From Micrococcaceae bacterium Sec5.1 (GTDB taxonomy: Bacteria > Actinomycetota > Actinomycetes > Actinomycetales > Micrococcaceae), in contig CP143430.1 in NCBI GenBank assembly GCA_039636795.1, forward strand, positions 744,001 to 808,000: a DNA stretch of 64,000 nt, written 5' to 3'. Positions 17,499 to 26,176 of this stretch are shown here, one piece after another (position 1 is the stretch's first letter; each line of letters starts with the position of its first letter). The position numbers were made by a program, and so were the translations under genes. Below the pieces are notes generated by a model. It ran no database searches and was not told the DNA's origin. It worked only from the letters and a program-made list of their open reading frames with translations.

Positions 17499-18368
17499 GT
17501 GGTGTGGCTGTGCCGGGCGTTGAAGGTCTCCCGGGCCTCGTTCTACCGGTGGCGCGCCCCTGCCGGGCCCTCACCGCGTGCCGTGCGGCATGAGGATCTG
17601 GTCACCGCGGTTACCGGCCTGTACGAGAAGGAAAATGGCCGTGCCGGCCGTGACCAGCTGACGCTTTTGCTCAACGCGGCCGGGACCAAGGTCTCCGCCC
17701 CCACCGTCGGGGCGATCATGCGAGAAAAGGGCCTGCGGGCCATCCGAACCCGGGCCTGGAAGAGGACCACGGTCCAGGACCCGCAAGCCAAGACCGCCCA
17801 CATCGAGAACCACATGCTCGATGAACAGGGCAAACGCGACTTCACCTCCGCAGTGCCCGGGACCCGTCTGGTCGGAGACATCACCTACCTGCGCACCGGC
17901 GAGGGCTGGCTTTATCTGGCCACCGTCATCGACCTGTTTTCGGGCATGGTCATCGGCTGGTCCATGGCTGCCCACATGCGGGCAAGCCTGTGCACCGCAG
18001 CCCTGCAGATGGCACGGAACCACGGCCGTTTCGCCGAGCATGGTGTGGTGTTCCACTCCGACCGTGGCACCCAATACACCTCTGACGAATTCCAAGAATG
18101 GTGCGGCCAGAACGGGGTCACCCAGTCCATGGGCAAGGTCGGGGTGTGCTGGGACAACGCGGTCGCCGAGAACTTCTTCTCCCACCTCAAAACCGAGTTC
18201 TACCACCACCACGGATTCGGCTCCAGACTCGCAGCCCGGACCGGAGTGATGGACTACATCGAAGGCTGGTACAACCGCCGCCGTCCCAACCGCAGGGCCG
18301 GCGGCATCCCACCGGCCGCCGCCCACGAAAACCACCACAACCGCGCCCAGGAACCCCTGGCCGCCTAA
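17499..18368 (+). CDS. IS3-family OrfB transposase (DDE)
   Basis: 289 residues from GTG 17499. The same frame is open back through the AAAAG slippage site at 17447, so the product is probably made mainly as the OrfAB fusion. The rve/DDE catalytic core has D in VGDITYLRT, D in FHSDRGTQYTS and E in WDNAVAENFFSHLKTE. The C-terminal YNRRRPN is typical. No internal stop or frameshift is seen. Confidence 0.93.
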   Translation: MVWLCRALKVSRASFYRWRAPAGPSPRAVRHEDLVTAVTGLYEKENGRAGRDQLTLLLNAAGTKVSAPTVGAIMREKGLRAIRTRAWKRTTVQDPQAKTAHIENHMLDEQGKRDFTSAVPGTRLVGDITYLRTGEGWLYLATVIDLFSGMVIGWSMAAHMRASLCTAALQMARNHGRFAEHGVVFHSDRGTQYTSDEFQEWCGQNGVTQSMGKVGVCWDNAVAENFFSHLKTEFYHHHGFGSRLAARTGVMDYIEGWYNRRRPNRRAGGIPPAAAHENHHNRAQEPLAA

Positions 18369-18404
18369 CACCAACGAAACTGTCTCAAAAACTTGACGAG
18401 CGCA

Positions 18405-18460
18405 GGCGGAACGTTCTCTCACGTCGTGTGCCGTTTGCCGGAACGTTCTCTCACGTCCCG
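18405..18460. repeat. 32-bp repeat array C, right half
   Basis: Two units with TCTCTCAC ending at 18422 and 18454, 32 bp apart, and fillers GTGCCGTTTGCCGG. This is the continuation of array C beyond the IS. Deleting the IS and one GGCG copy places the next core exactly 32 bp after the one ending at 17085. Confidence 0.92.
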
Positions 18461-18481
18461 CGGCCGCCGGGTTAACGTTGC

Positions 18482-18532
18482 GAGGCCCGCTCTGCGCCCC
18501 TCGGAGTGACCAAAGAGCGCAGAACGGGCCTC
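18482..18532. terminator. Strong hairpin after the MHS transporter gene
   Basis: GAGGCCCGCTCTGCGC at 18482-18497 pairs with GCGCAGAACGGGCCTC at 18517-18532 (16 bp, one mismatch) around a 19-nt loop. It lies 14 bp beyond the stop of the minus-strand transporter. On that strand no long U-run follows, so it may be a structure-dependent terminator or an RNA-stabilising element. Confidence 0.6.
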
Positions 18533-18545
18533 ACAAGCGGTAGGG

Positions 18546-19949
18546 TTAGGCCTTGGCGAGATCCTTCTTGTCCTCGTCGGCGTCGCGCGAATCAGAGCCT
18601 TTCGCGGCGAATGCGCTTCCCTGCTCGGCGTCCAAGTGCGTGGCCTTCTTGTTCTTCAGCGCGAAGATGTACACCAGCAGCGAGATGAAGATCGCGGCAG
18701 TCACGTACGTGAAGAACATGTCCACCTGCCCAGCCTTCTGCAGAGCGGCGCCTATCAGCGGGACCGTGCCACCGAACAGCGAGTTCGCGATCGCGTATCC
18801 AAGACCAACACCCAGGGCGCGGATCGATGCCGGGAAAAGCTCAGCCTTCACGAGCGCATTGATCGACGTGTAGCCACCCACCATCAGCAGACCGCCGAGC
18901 ATGAGCAGGAACGCCATGAACGGATCCTTGGTTCCGGACAGCGTGGAGAGCAACGGCCACGTGAACAGTACGCCCGTGACCCCGAACCAGATGAGCAGCG
19001 GTTTGCGGCCAATCTTGTCCGAAATCAAGCCATAGACCGGCTGCAGCAGCATGAAGATGAACAAAGCCCAGAAGTTGATGACGGAGGTATCGGTCTTGGC
19101 GATGCCGGACGTATCATTCATGAACTTCAGGATGAAGTTGGTGTACGTGTAGAACGCCACCGTGCCACCGAGCGTGATGCCAATGCAGATGAGCAGCGGC
19201 TTCCAGTGCTTGGTGAACAGCAGCTTCATGGTCCCCGGCTGTGCCTCGCCTTCAACCTTCACGTGGGCGGCGCGGAGCTGATCGGCGGACAGAGTTTCTT
19301 CCATCGAGCGGCGAAGCCAGAGGACAACCAATGCAGCCACGCCACCGATCGCGAAAGGAATCCTCCAGCCCCAAGCAGTCAGGTCTTCCTTGCTCATGGT
19401 GTTCTGCAGGATCACGAGCACCAGGAGGGCCAGCATCTGCCCCCCAATGAGTGTTACGTACTGGAAGCTGGAGAAGAAGCCGCGGCGCTTGGCGGTGGCA
19501 GCCTCAGACATATAAGTGGCGCTGGTGCCGTATTCGCCGCCGACTGAGAAGCCCTGCACAACCCTGATGAAGACCAGCAGGATCAATGCCCAGAGCCCAA
19601 TCACGTCCTGGGTTGGCAGTATCGCAATGGCGAAGGAACCGGCCGACATCATGGTCACACTGAGGGTCAGCGCAGCCTTGCGGCCCTTGCGGTCGGCGTA
19701 GCGGCCGAAGAACCAACTGCCGATTGGACGCATGAGGAACGACGTCGAGAAGACCGCCATAGCTTCGAGGCCAGCCTGCAGATCGTCCGAGGAGTTGAAG
19801 AAGTGCGACTGGAAATACGCCGCGAAAACCGTATAGACGTAGAGATCGAACCACTCCACGAGGTTGCCCGCGGAGCCTTTGAGGATGTTGCTCACGGCCT
19901 TGCGTGTCTGTGCGGCCTCGCTGAGGGGCGCAGCTTGTTGGGTGCTCAT
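18546..19949 (-). CDS. MFS metabolite:H+ symporter (MHS family)
   Basis: 467 residues with 12 predicted helices. MHS-family features include GNLVEWFDLYVYTVFA at helix 1, FGRYADRKGRKAAL between helices 2 and 3, and RVVQGFSVGGEYG. Relatives carry alpha-ketoglutarate, citrate, shikimate or proline/betaine, and the substrate here is unknown. I choose ATG 19949 with AGGAAGG 7 nt upstream; the frame extends 16 codons further. A 31-codon frame ends TGATG on this start (see the entry at 19949-20044). Confidence 0.9.
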   Translation of the reverse strand: MSTQQAAPLSEAAQTRKAVSNILKGSAGNLVEWFDLYVYTVFAAYFQSHFFNSSDDLQAGLEAMAVFSTSFLMRPIGSWFFGRYADRKGRKAALTLSVTMMSAGSFAIAILPTQDVIGLWALILLVFIRVVQGFSVGGEYGTSATYMSEAATAKRRGFFSSFQYVTLIGGQMLALLVLVILQNTMSKEDLTAWGWRIPFAIGGVAALVVLWLRRSMEETLSADQLRAAHVKVEGEAQPGTMKLLFTKHWKPLLICIGITLGGTVAFYTYTNFILKFMNDTSGIAKTDTSVINFWALFIFMLLQPVYGLISDKIGRKPLLIWFGVTGVLFTWPLLSTLSGTKDPFMAFLLMLGGLLMVGGYTSINALVKAELFPASIRALGVGLGYAIANSLFGGTVPLIGAALQKAGQVDMFFTYVTAAIFISLLVYIFALKNKKATHLDAEQGSAFAAKGSDSRDADEDKKDLAKA

Positions 19950-20044
19950 CAATGAACCTTCCTGGACGGCGCCTGCGATGGCAGCCGTGTCTTGCATGAG
20001 TTCGTTCTGTCCATGAAGCTCTTGCTCATGGCGTCCTTGCGCAT
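19949..20044 (-). CDS. Possible 31-codon leader ORF coupled to the MHS transporter
   Basis: A short frame (MRKDAMSKSF... ending KVH) runs from ATG 20044 and its TGA overlaps the transporter ATG as TGATG, the coupling pattern used by real operons in this window. About 80% of its third codon positions are G or C. The ribosome site is weak (AAGAG). It may be a regulatory leader peptide or chance. The rest of 20045-20246 is the transporter's upstream region, with an inverted repeat CGAACG/CGTTCG at 20177-20195. Confidence 0.3.
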   Translation of the reverse strand: MRKDAMSKSFMDRTNSCKTRLPSQAPSRKVH

Positions 20045-20246
20045 GGCTCTTCGTCGACTAAGAAAGGTCCTCCATGGGTGAAGAGGACATAATCCAAACT
20101 ATTGGTGATGCAGGGCACAGCCAACGCCGGAAGCGATTTCCTAACACTTCCTTAGGTTTCAAGCCCCTGAACGCCACGAACGCCCTGAACGTTCGACGGC
20201 GGTTTGCGGCTTTGCTTTGATCCCGCCTTTGCGCTGTGGTCCCTTC

Positions 20247-20363
20247 CGGATGTTCTCTCACATCCTGTGGCCTTTTGGCAGTTCCTCTGTCACGTCCTGA
20301 TCGGTTTGGGCGGATGTTCTCTCACATGCTGACCGCTTTCGGCGGATGCTCTCTCACGTCCCG
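20247..20363. repeat. 32-bp repeat array D (4 units)
   Basis: Four units with (T)CTCAC or CTGTCAC cores ending at 20261, 20293, 20325 and 20357, exactly 32 bp apart. Here the core is GGATGT-TCTCTC-ACATCC, an inverted repeat. Fillers carry GCC-TTTT-GGC and CCG-CTTT-CGG hairpins. The array lies in a divergent gap between the MHS transporter and the methyltransferase gene. The frame open upstream of the methyltransferase is repeat DNA. Confidence 0.92.
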
Positions 20364-20406
20364 TTCGCTTGCTGCCCAAAAGAACGCACCGGGTTACTGT
20401 TCAGGC

Positions 20407-20925
20407 ATGGCGACTTTTTCTCAGCCATCCCCAAGCCCCAGGCTCACGTTGAGGAGGCTATTCAGGAACCTGCCACTCCCGCCGGGCCAAGTGACCGGAA
20501 TGACCGTGATGGTCCTTCTCGGAAGGGCTAGCCCGTGGTCGTTGCCGGGGTCCGACACGCTTCACCGGATGGTGGGTTCCGGGCTGCTGGTGATTGGCGG
20601 TGGGCTGAATGCCTGGGCCTTGGCCGAACGAGACCGCCGCTCGACGGGCAGTTTCGATTTGGAGAGGCCTGAGGAACTCGTGACAAGCGGCCCTTATGCA
20701 TTGACCCGCCATCCTATGTACGTGGGGTGGTGGCTCATCCATTTGGGCGCGGGGACACTCGCCGGTTCATCATGGGTGGTGGTGACCCTGCCGGTCGGAA
20801 TGCTCGTGGACCATTTGGGCGTGCTGCGTGAAGAGGCTGCGCTCTTGGAGGTCTTTGGACGCGCTTACACCGAATACTCGAAAAGGGTTGGCCGCTACCT
20901 CGGCACAAGATCACGACGCCGATGA
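20407..20925 (+). CDS. Isoprenylcysteine carboxyl methyltransferase-like membrane protein
   Basis: 172 residues with about 4-5 hydrophobic segments. The C-terminal half carries the ICMT/PEMT-like signature (TSGPYALTRHPMYVGWW, then EEAALLEVFGRAYTEYSKRVGRYL). Bacterial members are probably SAM-dependent methyltransferases of membrane substrates whose targets are mostly unknown. The start ATG 20407 is preferred because upstream codons are translated repeat array D. It is followed by repeat array E. Confidence 0.8.
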   Translation: MATFSQPSPSPRLTLRRLFRNLPLPPGQVTGMTVMVLLGRASPWSLPGSDTLHRMVGSGLLVIGGGLNAWALAERDRRSTGSFDLERPEELVTSGPYALTRHPMYVGWWLIHLGAGTLAGSSWVVVTLPVGMLVDHLGVLREEAALLEVFGRAYTEYSKRVGRYLGTRSRRR

Positions 20926-20938
20926 CTGCTGAGCACGT

Positions 20939-21017
20939 CGGATGTGAAAGAACATTGCCCGGAAAGCGTCGGGATGTGAGAGAACGTTGCCCGGAAGGCG
21001 GTGATTATGTGAGAGAA
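20939..21017. repeat. 32-bp repeat array E (3 units)
   Basis: Cores start GATGTGAAAG at 20941, GATGTGAGAG at 20973 and TATGTGAGAG at about 21006. The spacing is 32 then 33 bp, the only departure from 32 in the window. It lies between convergent genes, and the last core contains the stop codon and final codons (SLT) of the membrane protein on the minus strand. Confidence 0.85.
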
Positions 21018-21418
21018 GGCAGGTCGTTGACGCGAACGATTTTCCAAACGGAAAGGCGCGCGATTCCTGCAGCGACGGCAATGCTCAAGGGAAAGGCCCA
21101 TGCTGAGGGATTCCAAAACCCTCCGAAGGGGACACTCACAAGAGCCGGCGTCGCAAAGAAGGCAGCGACATGAATCCATTGATTTCGGATGCGTCGCAGC
21201 GCCAGTCCCAGCAGCGAGCCAACTGCAGCGGCGGCTCCCCATGTTGGCAGGGCACTGAAGGCGAACAAAACGACGCCCCATGCTGGGTTTGATAAGGCAA
21301 AGAGGACGCCAAAGACAAGGTGTGACATCAAGATCCCGATGATCAGGGCCTTCCAGCCCAAAACCACAAGATCCTTTGGTCCGTAGATCCAGACTTCCGA
21401 ACGGGCGGTCAGACTCAT
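21005..21418 (-). CDS. Hypothetical membrane protein
   Basis: 137 residues with about four hydrophobic segments (for example ALIIGILMSHLVFGVLFAL and GVVLFAFSALPTWG). I recognise no family. The ATG at 21418 overlaps the stop of the upstream epimerase gene as TGATG, so it is translationally coupled in a TetR-epimerase-membrane protein operon. Its last codons (CCT TCT CTC ACA TAA) are the conserved core of the 32-bp repeat, so the array has supplied its C-terminus and stop. Confidence 0.7.
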   Translation of the reverse strand: MSLTARSEVWIYGPKDLVVLGWKALIIGILMSHLVFGVLFALSNPAWGVVLFAFSALPTWGAAAAVGSLLGLALRRIRNQWIHVAAFFATPALVSVPFGGFWNPSAWAFPLSIAVAAGIARLSVWKIVRVNDLPSLT

Positions 21419-22314
21419 CACTTGCCCCCCGCGATCGCGTTGAGCGCGCCGCCCAGAGCTGGATAGGAGAAAGTGAAACCCGCATCGACTAACTTCCGGG
21501 GTTCGACCCACCGGCTCTTCAACACCAGTTCCGCCTGTGTCCGGATGAGGACAGCTCCGGCTTCGAGCAGCCAAGCTGGCGTCGGGAGCCCACACGGGAC
21601 ACCTATACTCTGCCGAATAAGCGACATCAGTTCGCGGTTATCCACGGCATATGGCGTTGCTGCGTTTACTGGACCAGTAAGTGCAGACTGCCCGTGGACA
21701 AATGCCACCGCGCGGAACAGATCCTCCACGTGAATCCAGCTGAACTTCTGCGTGCCCGCCCCCATACGCCCACCTAAACCAAGCCGGGCCAGATTTCGAA
21801 GAGGAGTCATCACGCCACCGCCCGGACCGAGAACGATCGCAATGCGAAGCGCCACCTTCCGGGTATCCGGAACATGCGCAGCAGCCAACTCGTCCTCCCA
21901 CGCACGGGCCACGTCTACAGAGAACCCGCTGCCCAGCTCACCCGATGCTTCAGATTGTGGGCCGTCCTCCGCATGCCGATAGATCGTGCCAGTGCTGGCG
22001 TTGATCCACGTCCCAGGCGGGTAGGCGCATCGAGCAACGGCTCGGCCCAGGACACGAGTTGTCAAAACCCGGGAGTCCACGATCTCCCGGCGGTTCCGGT
22101 CGTTGTAGCGGCAATTCACGGATCGTCCGGCGAGGTTCACCAGCAGTTCGGCGCCGTTCAGCACCTTGGCGATGGCGCCGTCGTCGTTCCATGGAGCATC
22201 AGTTGAAGCATCCCGCCCGACCGTCCGAACTTGCCAACCCTCAGCAACAAAACGATGCCTGAAGTAGGTGCCGATGAACCCGGTAGCGCCCGCAAGTGCC
22301 ACTGTCCGCTCCAT
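21418..22314 (-). CDS. TIGR01777-type NAD-dependent epimerase
   Basis: 298 residues of the extended SDR/epimerase fold (SulA/YfcH group). The loop GATGFIGTYF opens the protein, with LVNLAGRSVNCRY next and a C-terminal DUF1731-like segment (WLLEAGAVLIRTQAELVLKSRWV). The biochemical role of this family is poorly known. The start ATG 22314 overlaps the TetR stop as TGATG. The longer upstream frame is inside TetR coding DNA and is rejected. Confidence 0.88.
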   Translation of the reverse strand: MERTVALAGATGFIGTYFRHRFVAEGWQVRTVGRDASTDAPWNDDGAIAKVLNGAELLVNLAGRSVNCRYNDRNRREIVDSRVLTTRVLGRAVARCAYPPGTWINASTGTIYRHAEDGPQSEASGELGSGFSVDVARAWEDELAAAHVPDTRKVALRIAIVLGPGGGVMTPLRNLARLGLGGRMGAGTQKFSWIHVEDLFRAVAFVHGQSALTGPVNAATPYAVDNRELMSLIRQSIGVPCGLPTPAWLLEAGAVLIRTQAELVLKSRWVEPRKLVDAGFTFSYPALGGALNAIAGGK

Positions 22315-22976
22315 CACGAGCCTTCCTTCACGCTGCGGACGAGTCCCAGAACGTCGTCGAATACCTTGCCGACGCCAGGAATCTTCGCCAGCGACAACCC
22401 CCTCGCTACCAAGGGCGCGGCACCGTCGATCAGTTTCCGTGTGCGGCGTTGGCCCTCGGATTTGTCGTAGACCCAGAAAAGGGCGACACCCATATATGCA
22501 AGCCACAGCAGCTCCGGTAGATCTTCACGCAGTTTCTTGGCGACGGCGGGGGAGGAACCGTCGACGGCGGACCGGAAGATCGCAAGCGAAGCCTCGCGGG
22601 CGGCGGTGGACGCCTCGCCAAATGGATTGACTGGCGACGTCGGCCGGATCGCCGTTGCGATGAAATCTGAGCCGAACTGGTGATAGGGCGCCATGACGTC
22701 GACGCCCGTGTGCAGCACGGCTTTCAGTCGACCGGCGAGATCGTGGACGTCGTTGAGAACCTGTGCCGCAACCTCCGCATGCTCGTTCTGGACTTGGATA
22801 TACAGCTCCTGGACGAGCTCATCCTTCGATGCGAAGTAGTAGTAGGCATTGCCGACGGAAACTCCCGCCTCCTGTGCAATCGCGCGCATGGTGGTCTTCT
22901 CGAAGCCGATTTCGCGGAACATTTTCAGTGCGACGTCGGCTACAAGCTGCCGGGTCTGTTCGCTTTTCGTTGCCAT
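22314..22976 (-). CDS. TetR-family regulator, first gene of the epimerase operon
   Basis: 220 residues with an N-terminal HTH (LKMFREIGFEKTTMRAIAQEAGVSVGNAYYYFASKDEL in short segments) and a TetR C-terminal domain. I choose ATG 22976 with GAGGAG about 8 nt upstream. Two palindromes, TGAACGTGTTCA and TGAACATGTTCA, lie just upstream and frame a TATACT -10 box, so autorepression is likely. The two downstream genes are coupled by TGATG overlaps. Confidence 0.9.
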   Translation of the reverse strand: MATKSEQTRQLVADVALKMFREIGFEKTTMRAIAQEAGVSVGNAYYYFASKDELVQELYIQVQNEHAEVAAQVLNDVHDLAGRLKAVLHTGVDVMAPYHQFGSDFIATAIRPTSPVNPFGEASTAAREASLAIFRSAVDGSSPAVAKKLREDLPELLWLAYMGVALFWVYDKSEGQRRTRKLIDGAAPLVARGLSLAKIPGVGKVFDDVLGLVRSVKEGS

Positions 22977-23000
22977 GGCGCTGCTCCTCAAACCGAGTTT

Positions 23001-23046
23001 TGAACGTGTTCAATAACGAGTATAGCCGCAAATTTGAACATGTTCA
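23001..23046 (-). promoter_or_regulatory. Twin TetR operators around the operon promoter
   Basis: TGAACGTGTTCA (23001-23012) and the perfect palindrome TGAACATGTTCA (23035-23046) are centred 34 bp apart. On the minus strand a TATACT -10 lies between them, and a CTGAAC -35-like hexamer 17 bp upstream overlaps the distal operator. Repressor bound to both would cover the promoter. The boxes are seen in the sequence; the promoter assignment is inferred. Confidence 0.7.
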
Positions 23047-23070
23047 GAAAACGTTCGGAAGGAAGCCGGT

Positions 23071-23152
23071 TGGATGTGAGAGAAGATCGGTGGGAACCGG
23101 TCAGGATGTGAGAGAAGATCGGTGGAAACGGGTCAGGATGTGAGAGAACGTT
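23071..23152. repeat. 32-bp repeat array F (3 units)
   Basis: Cores GATGTGAGAGAA start at 23073, 23105 and 23137, exactly 32 bp apart, with fillers GATCGGTGGGAACCGGTCAG. The array lies in a divergent gap between the TetR operon and yhhQ. Confidence 0.92.
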
Positions 23153-23197
23153 GGTGGGTGGGACAATAAAGCTGGTGTCGGGCTGAGCCCCACCAAC
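23150..23197 (+). promoter_or_regulatory. Possible structured leader of yhhQ
   Basis: GTTGGTGGG (23150-23158) can pair with CCCACCAAC (23189-23197). An alternative stem, GGGCT-G-AGCCC (23180-23190), uses the same CCC, so the two folds are mutually exclusive, as in attenuators or riboswitches. A preQ1 riboswitch would make sense before a queuosine-precursor transporter, but I could not match a known preQ1 class. Confidence 0.3.
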
Positions 23198-23266
23198 AAC
23201 AGTGCTAATACAGCCGGGTGCCTGAACCAACAGCGCCCGCGCGAACCACTACGAAATGGATGACCC

Positions 23267-23977
23267 ATGCCCTCGCCTTCCGGCTCCAGCACCCTGAGCA
23301 AGCCTGCACCCCGCTTCGCTTCGATCGGATCCCCGTACTTTGGCATCATGCTCGCCATCATGGCCGTGGTGCTGATCCTGTCCAATATCGGCGCATCCAA
23401 GGGCGTCGTGCTTGGTCCGATCATCACCGATGGCGGATTCTTCCTGTTCCCCCTGGCCTACATCCTGGGCGACGTTATGAGTGAGGTCTACGGCTTCAAG
23501 GTGGCACGCAAGGCCATCATTACCTCCTTCGCTCTCTCAGCCTTCGCTTCACTCTGCTACTGGGTGATCATCGTGCTGCCTGGCTTCACGGATGAGTACG
23601 GAACCGCCAAGCAAGCGGCTATCGAAGGCGCACTCGGCCCCGTCCCGCAGATCGTGCTCGCTTCGCTTCTGGCCTTCCTGGCCGGCCAGACCATCAACTC
23701 GTGGATCTTAGTGAAAATGAAGGAGCGCACGGGCGAGAAGACCTTGTGGGCACGGCTCATGGGCTCATCCGTTGTGGGCGAATTCGTGGACACCTTGATC
23801 TTCTGCAGCATCGCGGCCTCGGTCATTGGCATCACTGACTTTGGCATGTTCGCCAACTACGTTCTAGTGGGCTTCGTCTACAAGACTGGCGTGGAGTTCC
23901 TGTTCGTGCCGATCACCGTGTTGGTGGTCGGCTATATCAAGAAGCGCGAGCCGAGCTACGGGCCGGTCGCAGCCTAA
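23267..23977 (+). CDS. yhhQ: Queuosine precursor transporter (VUT family, YhhQ)
   Basis: 236 residues with about six transmembrane helices. VUT-family features are LSNIGASKGVVLGPIITDGG, FPLAYILGDVMSEVYGF and GQTINSWILVKMK. It takes up preQ0/preQ1-type precursors for queuosine modification of tRNA. The gene converges on tgt, the enzyme that inserts the base, which supports salvage. Spacing to a weak GGA before the ATG is about 8 nt. Confidence 0.92.
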   Translation: MPSPSGSSTLSKPAPRFASIGSPYFGIMLAIMAVVLILSNIGASKGVVLGPIITDGGFFLFPLAYILGDVMSEVYGFKVARKAIITSFALSAFASLCYWVIIVLPGFTDEYGTAKQAAIEGALGPVPQIVLASLLAFLAGQTINSWILVKMKERTGEKTLWARLMGSSVVGEFVDTLIFCSIAASVIGITDFGMFANYVLVGFVYKTGVEFLFVPITVLVVGYIKKREPSYGPVAA

Positions 23978-24010
23978 GGAACCCCGCGAGACCTGCCACG
24001 CCAACCGGAG

Positions 24011-26085
<2,075 letters not shown>

Positions 26086-26176
26086 GGCCCCGAATCTACC
26101 GCCGTTCGCGTCCGTAATACAGGTCTTGAAGTTTACAAGTGCCGGGACTAGGCGGGTAGGACAGGGCACTGCTCTT

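Larger units (their letters stand above)
17104..18404 (+). mobile_element. Complete IS3-family insertion sequence, 1301 bp
   Basis: Terminal inverted repeats start TGCGGTCGTATGG on the left and, read from the right end, TGCGCTCGTCAAG. Both continue to a shared GAGACAG and match at about 20 of 25 positions, with the TG...CA ends of the family. The element is flanked by a 4-bp direct repeat GGCG (17100-17103 and 18405-18408). It carries orfA and orfB in -1 relative frame with an intact DDE transposase, so it looks functional. It is inserted in a 32-bp repeat unit. Family membership follows from the proteins, and the subgroup is not assigned. Confidence 0.92.

Noticed and set aside
17104..18404. 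Treating the IS as part of a larger genomic island or prophage
   Set aside because: It is flanked by its own 4-bp duplication inside a repeat array, with no integrase, phage or second IS nearby.
18636..19547. 303-codon frame opposite the MHS transporter
   Set aside because: It is antisense to a full-length MFS protein with intact motifs; its Gln/Glu/Arg-rich composition is typical of a high-GC shadow frame.
9210..23152. CRISPR-like interpretation of the 32-bp arrays
   Set aside because: Units abut directly with no unique spacers; the filler is shared within a locus, and no cas genes are present.
23150..23266. Calling a preQ1 riboswitch outright
   Set aside because: I could not match the conserved core of any known preQ1 class; only competing hairpins are visible.
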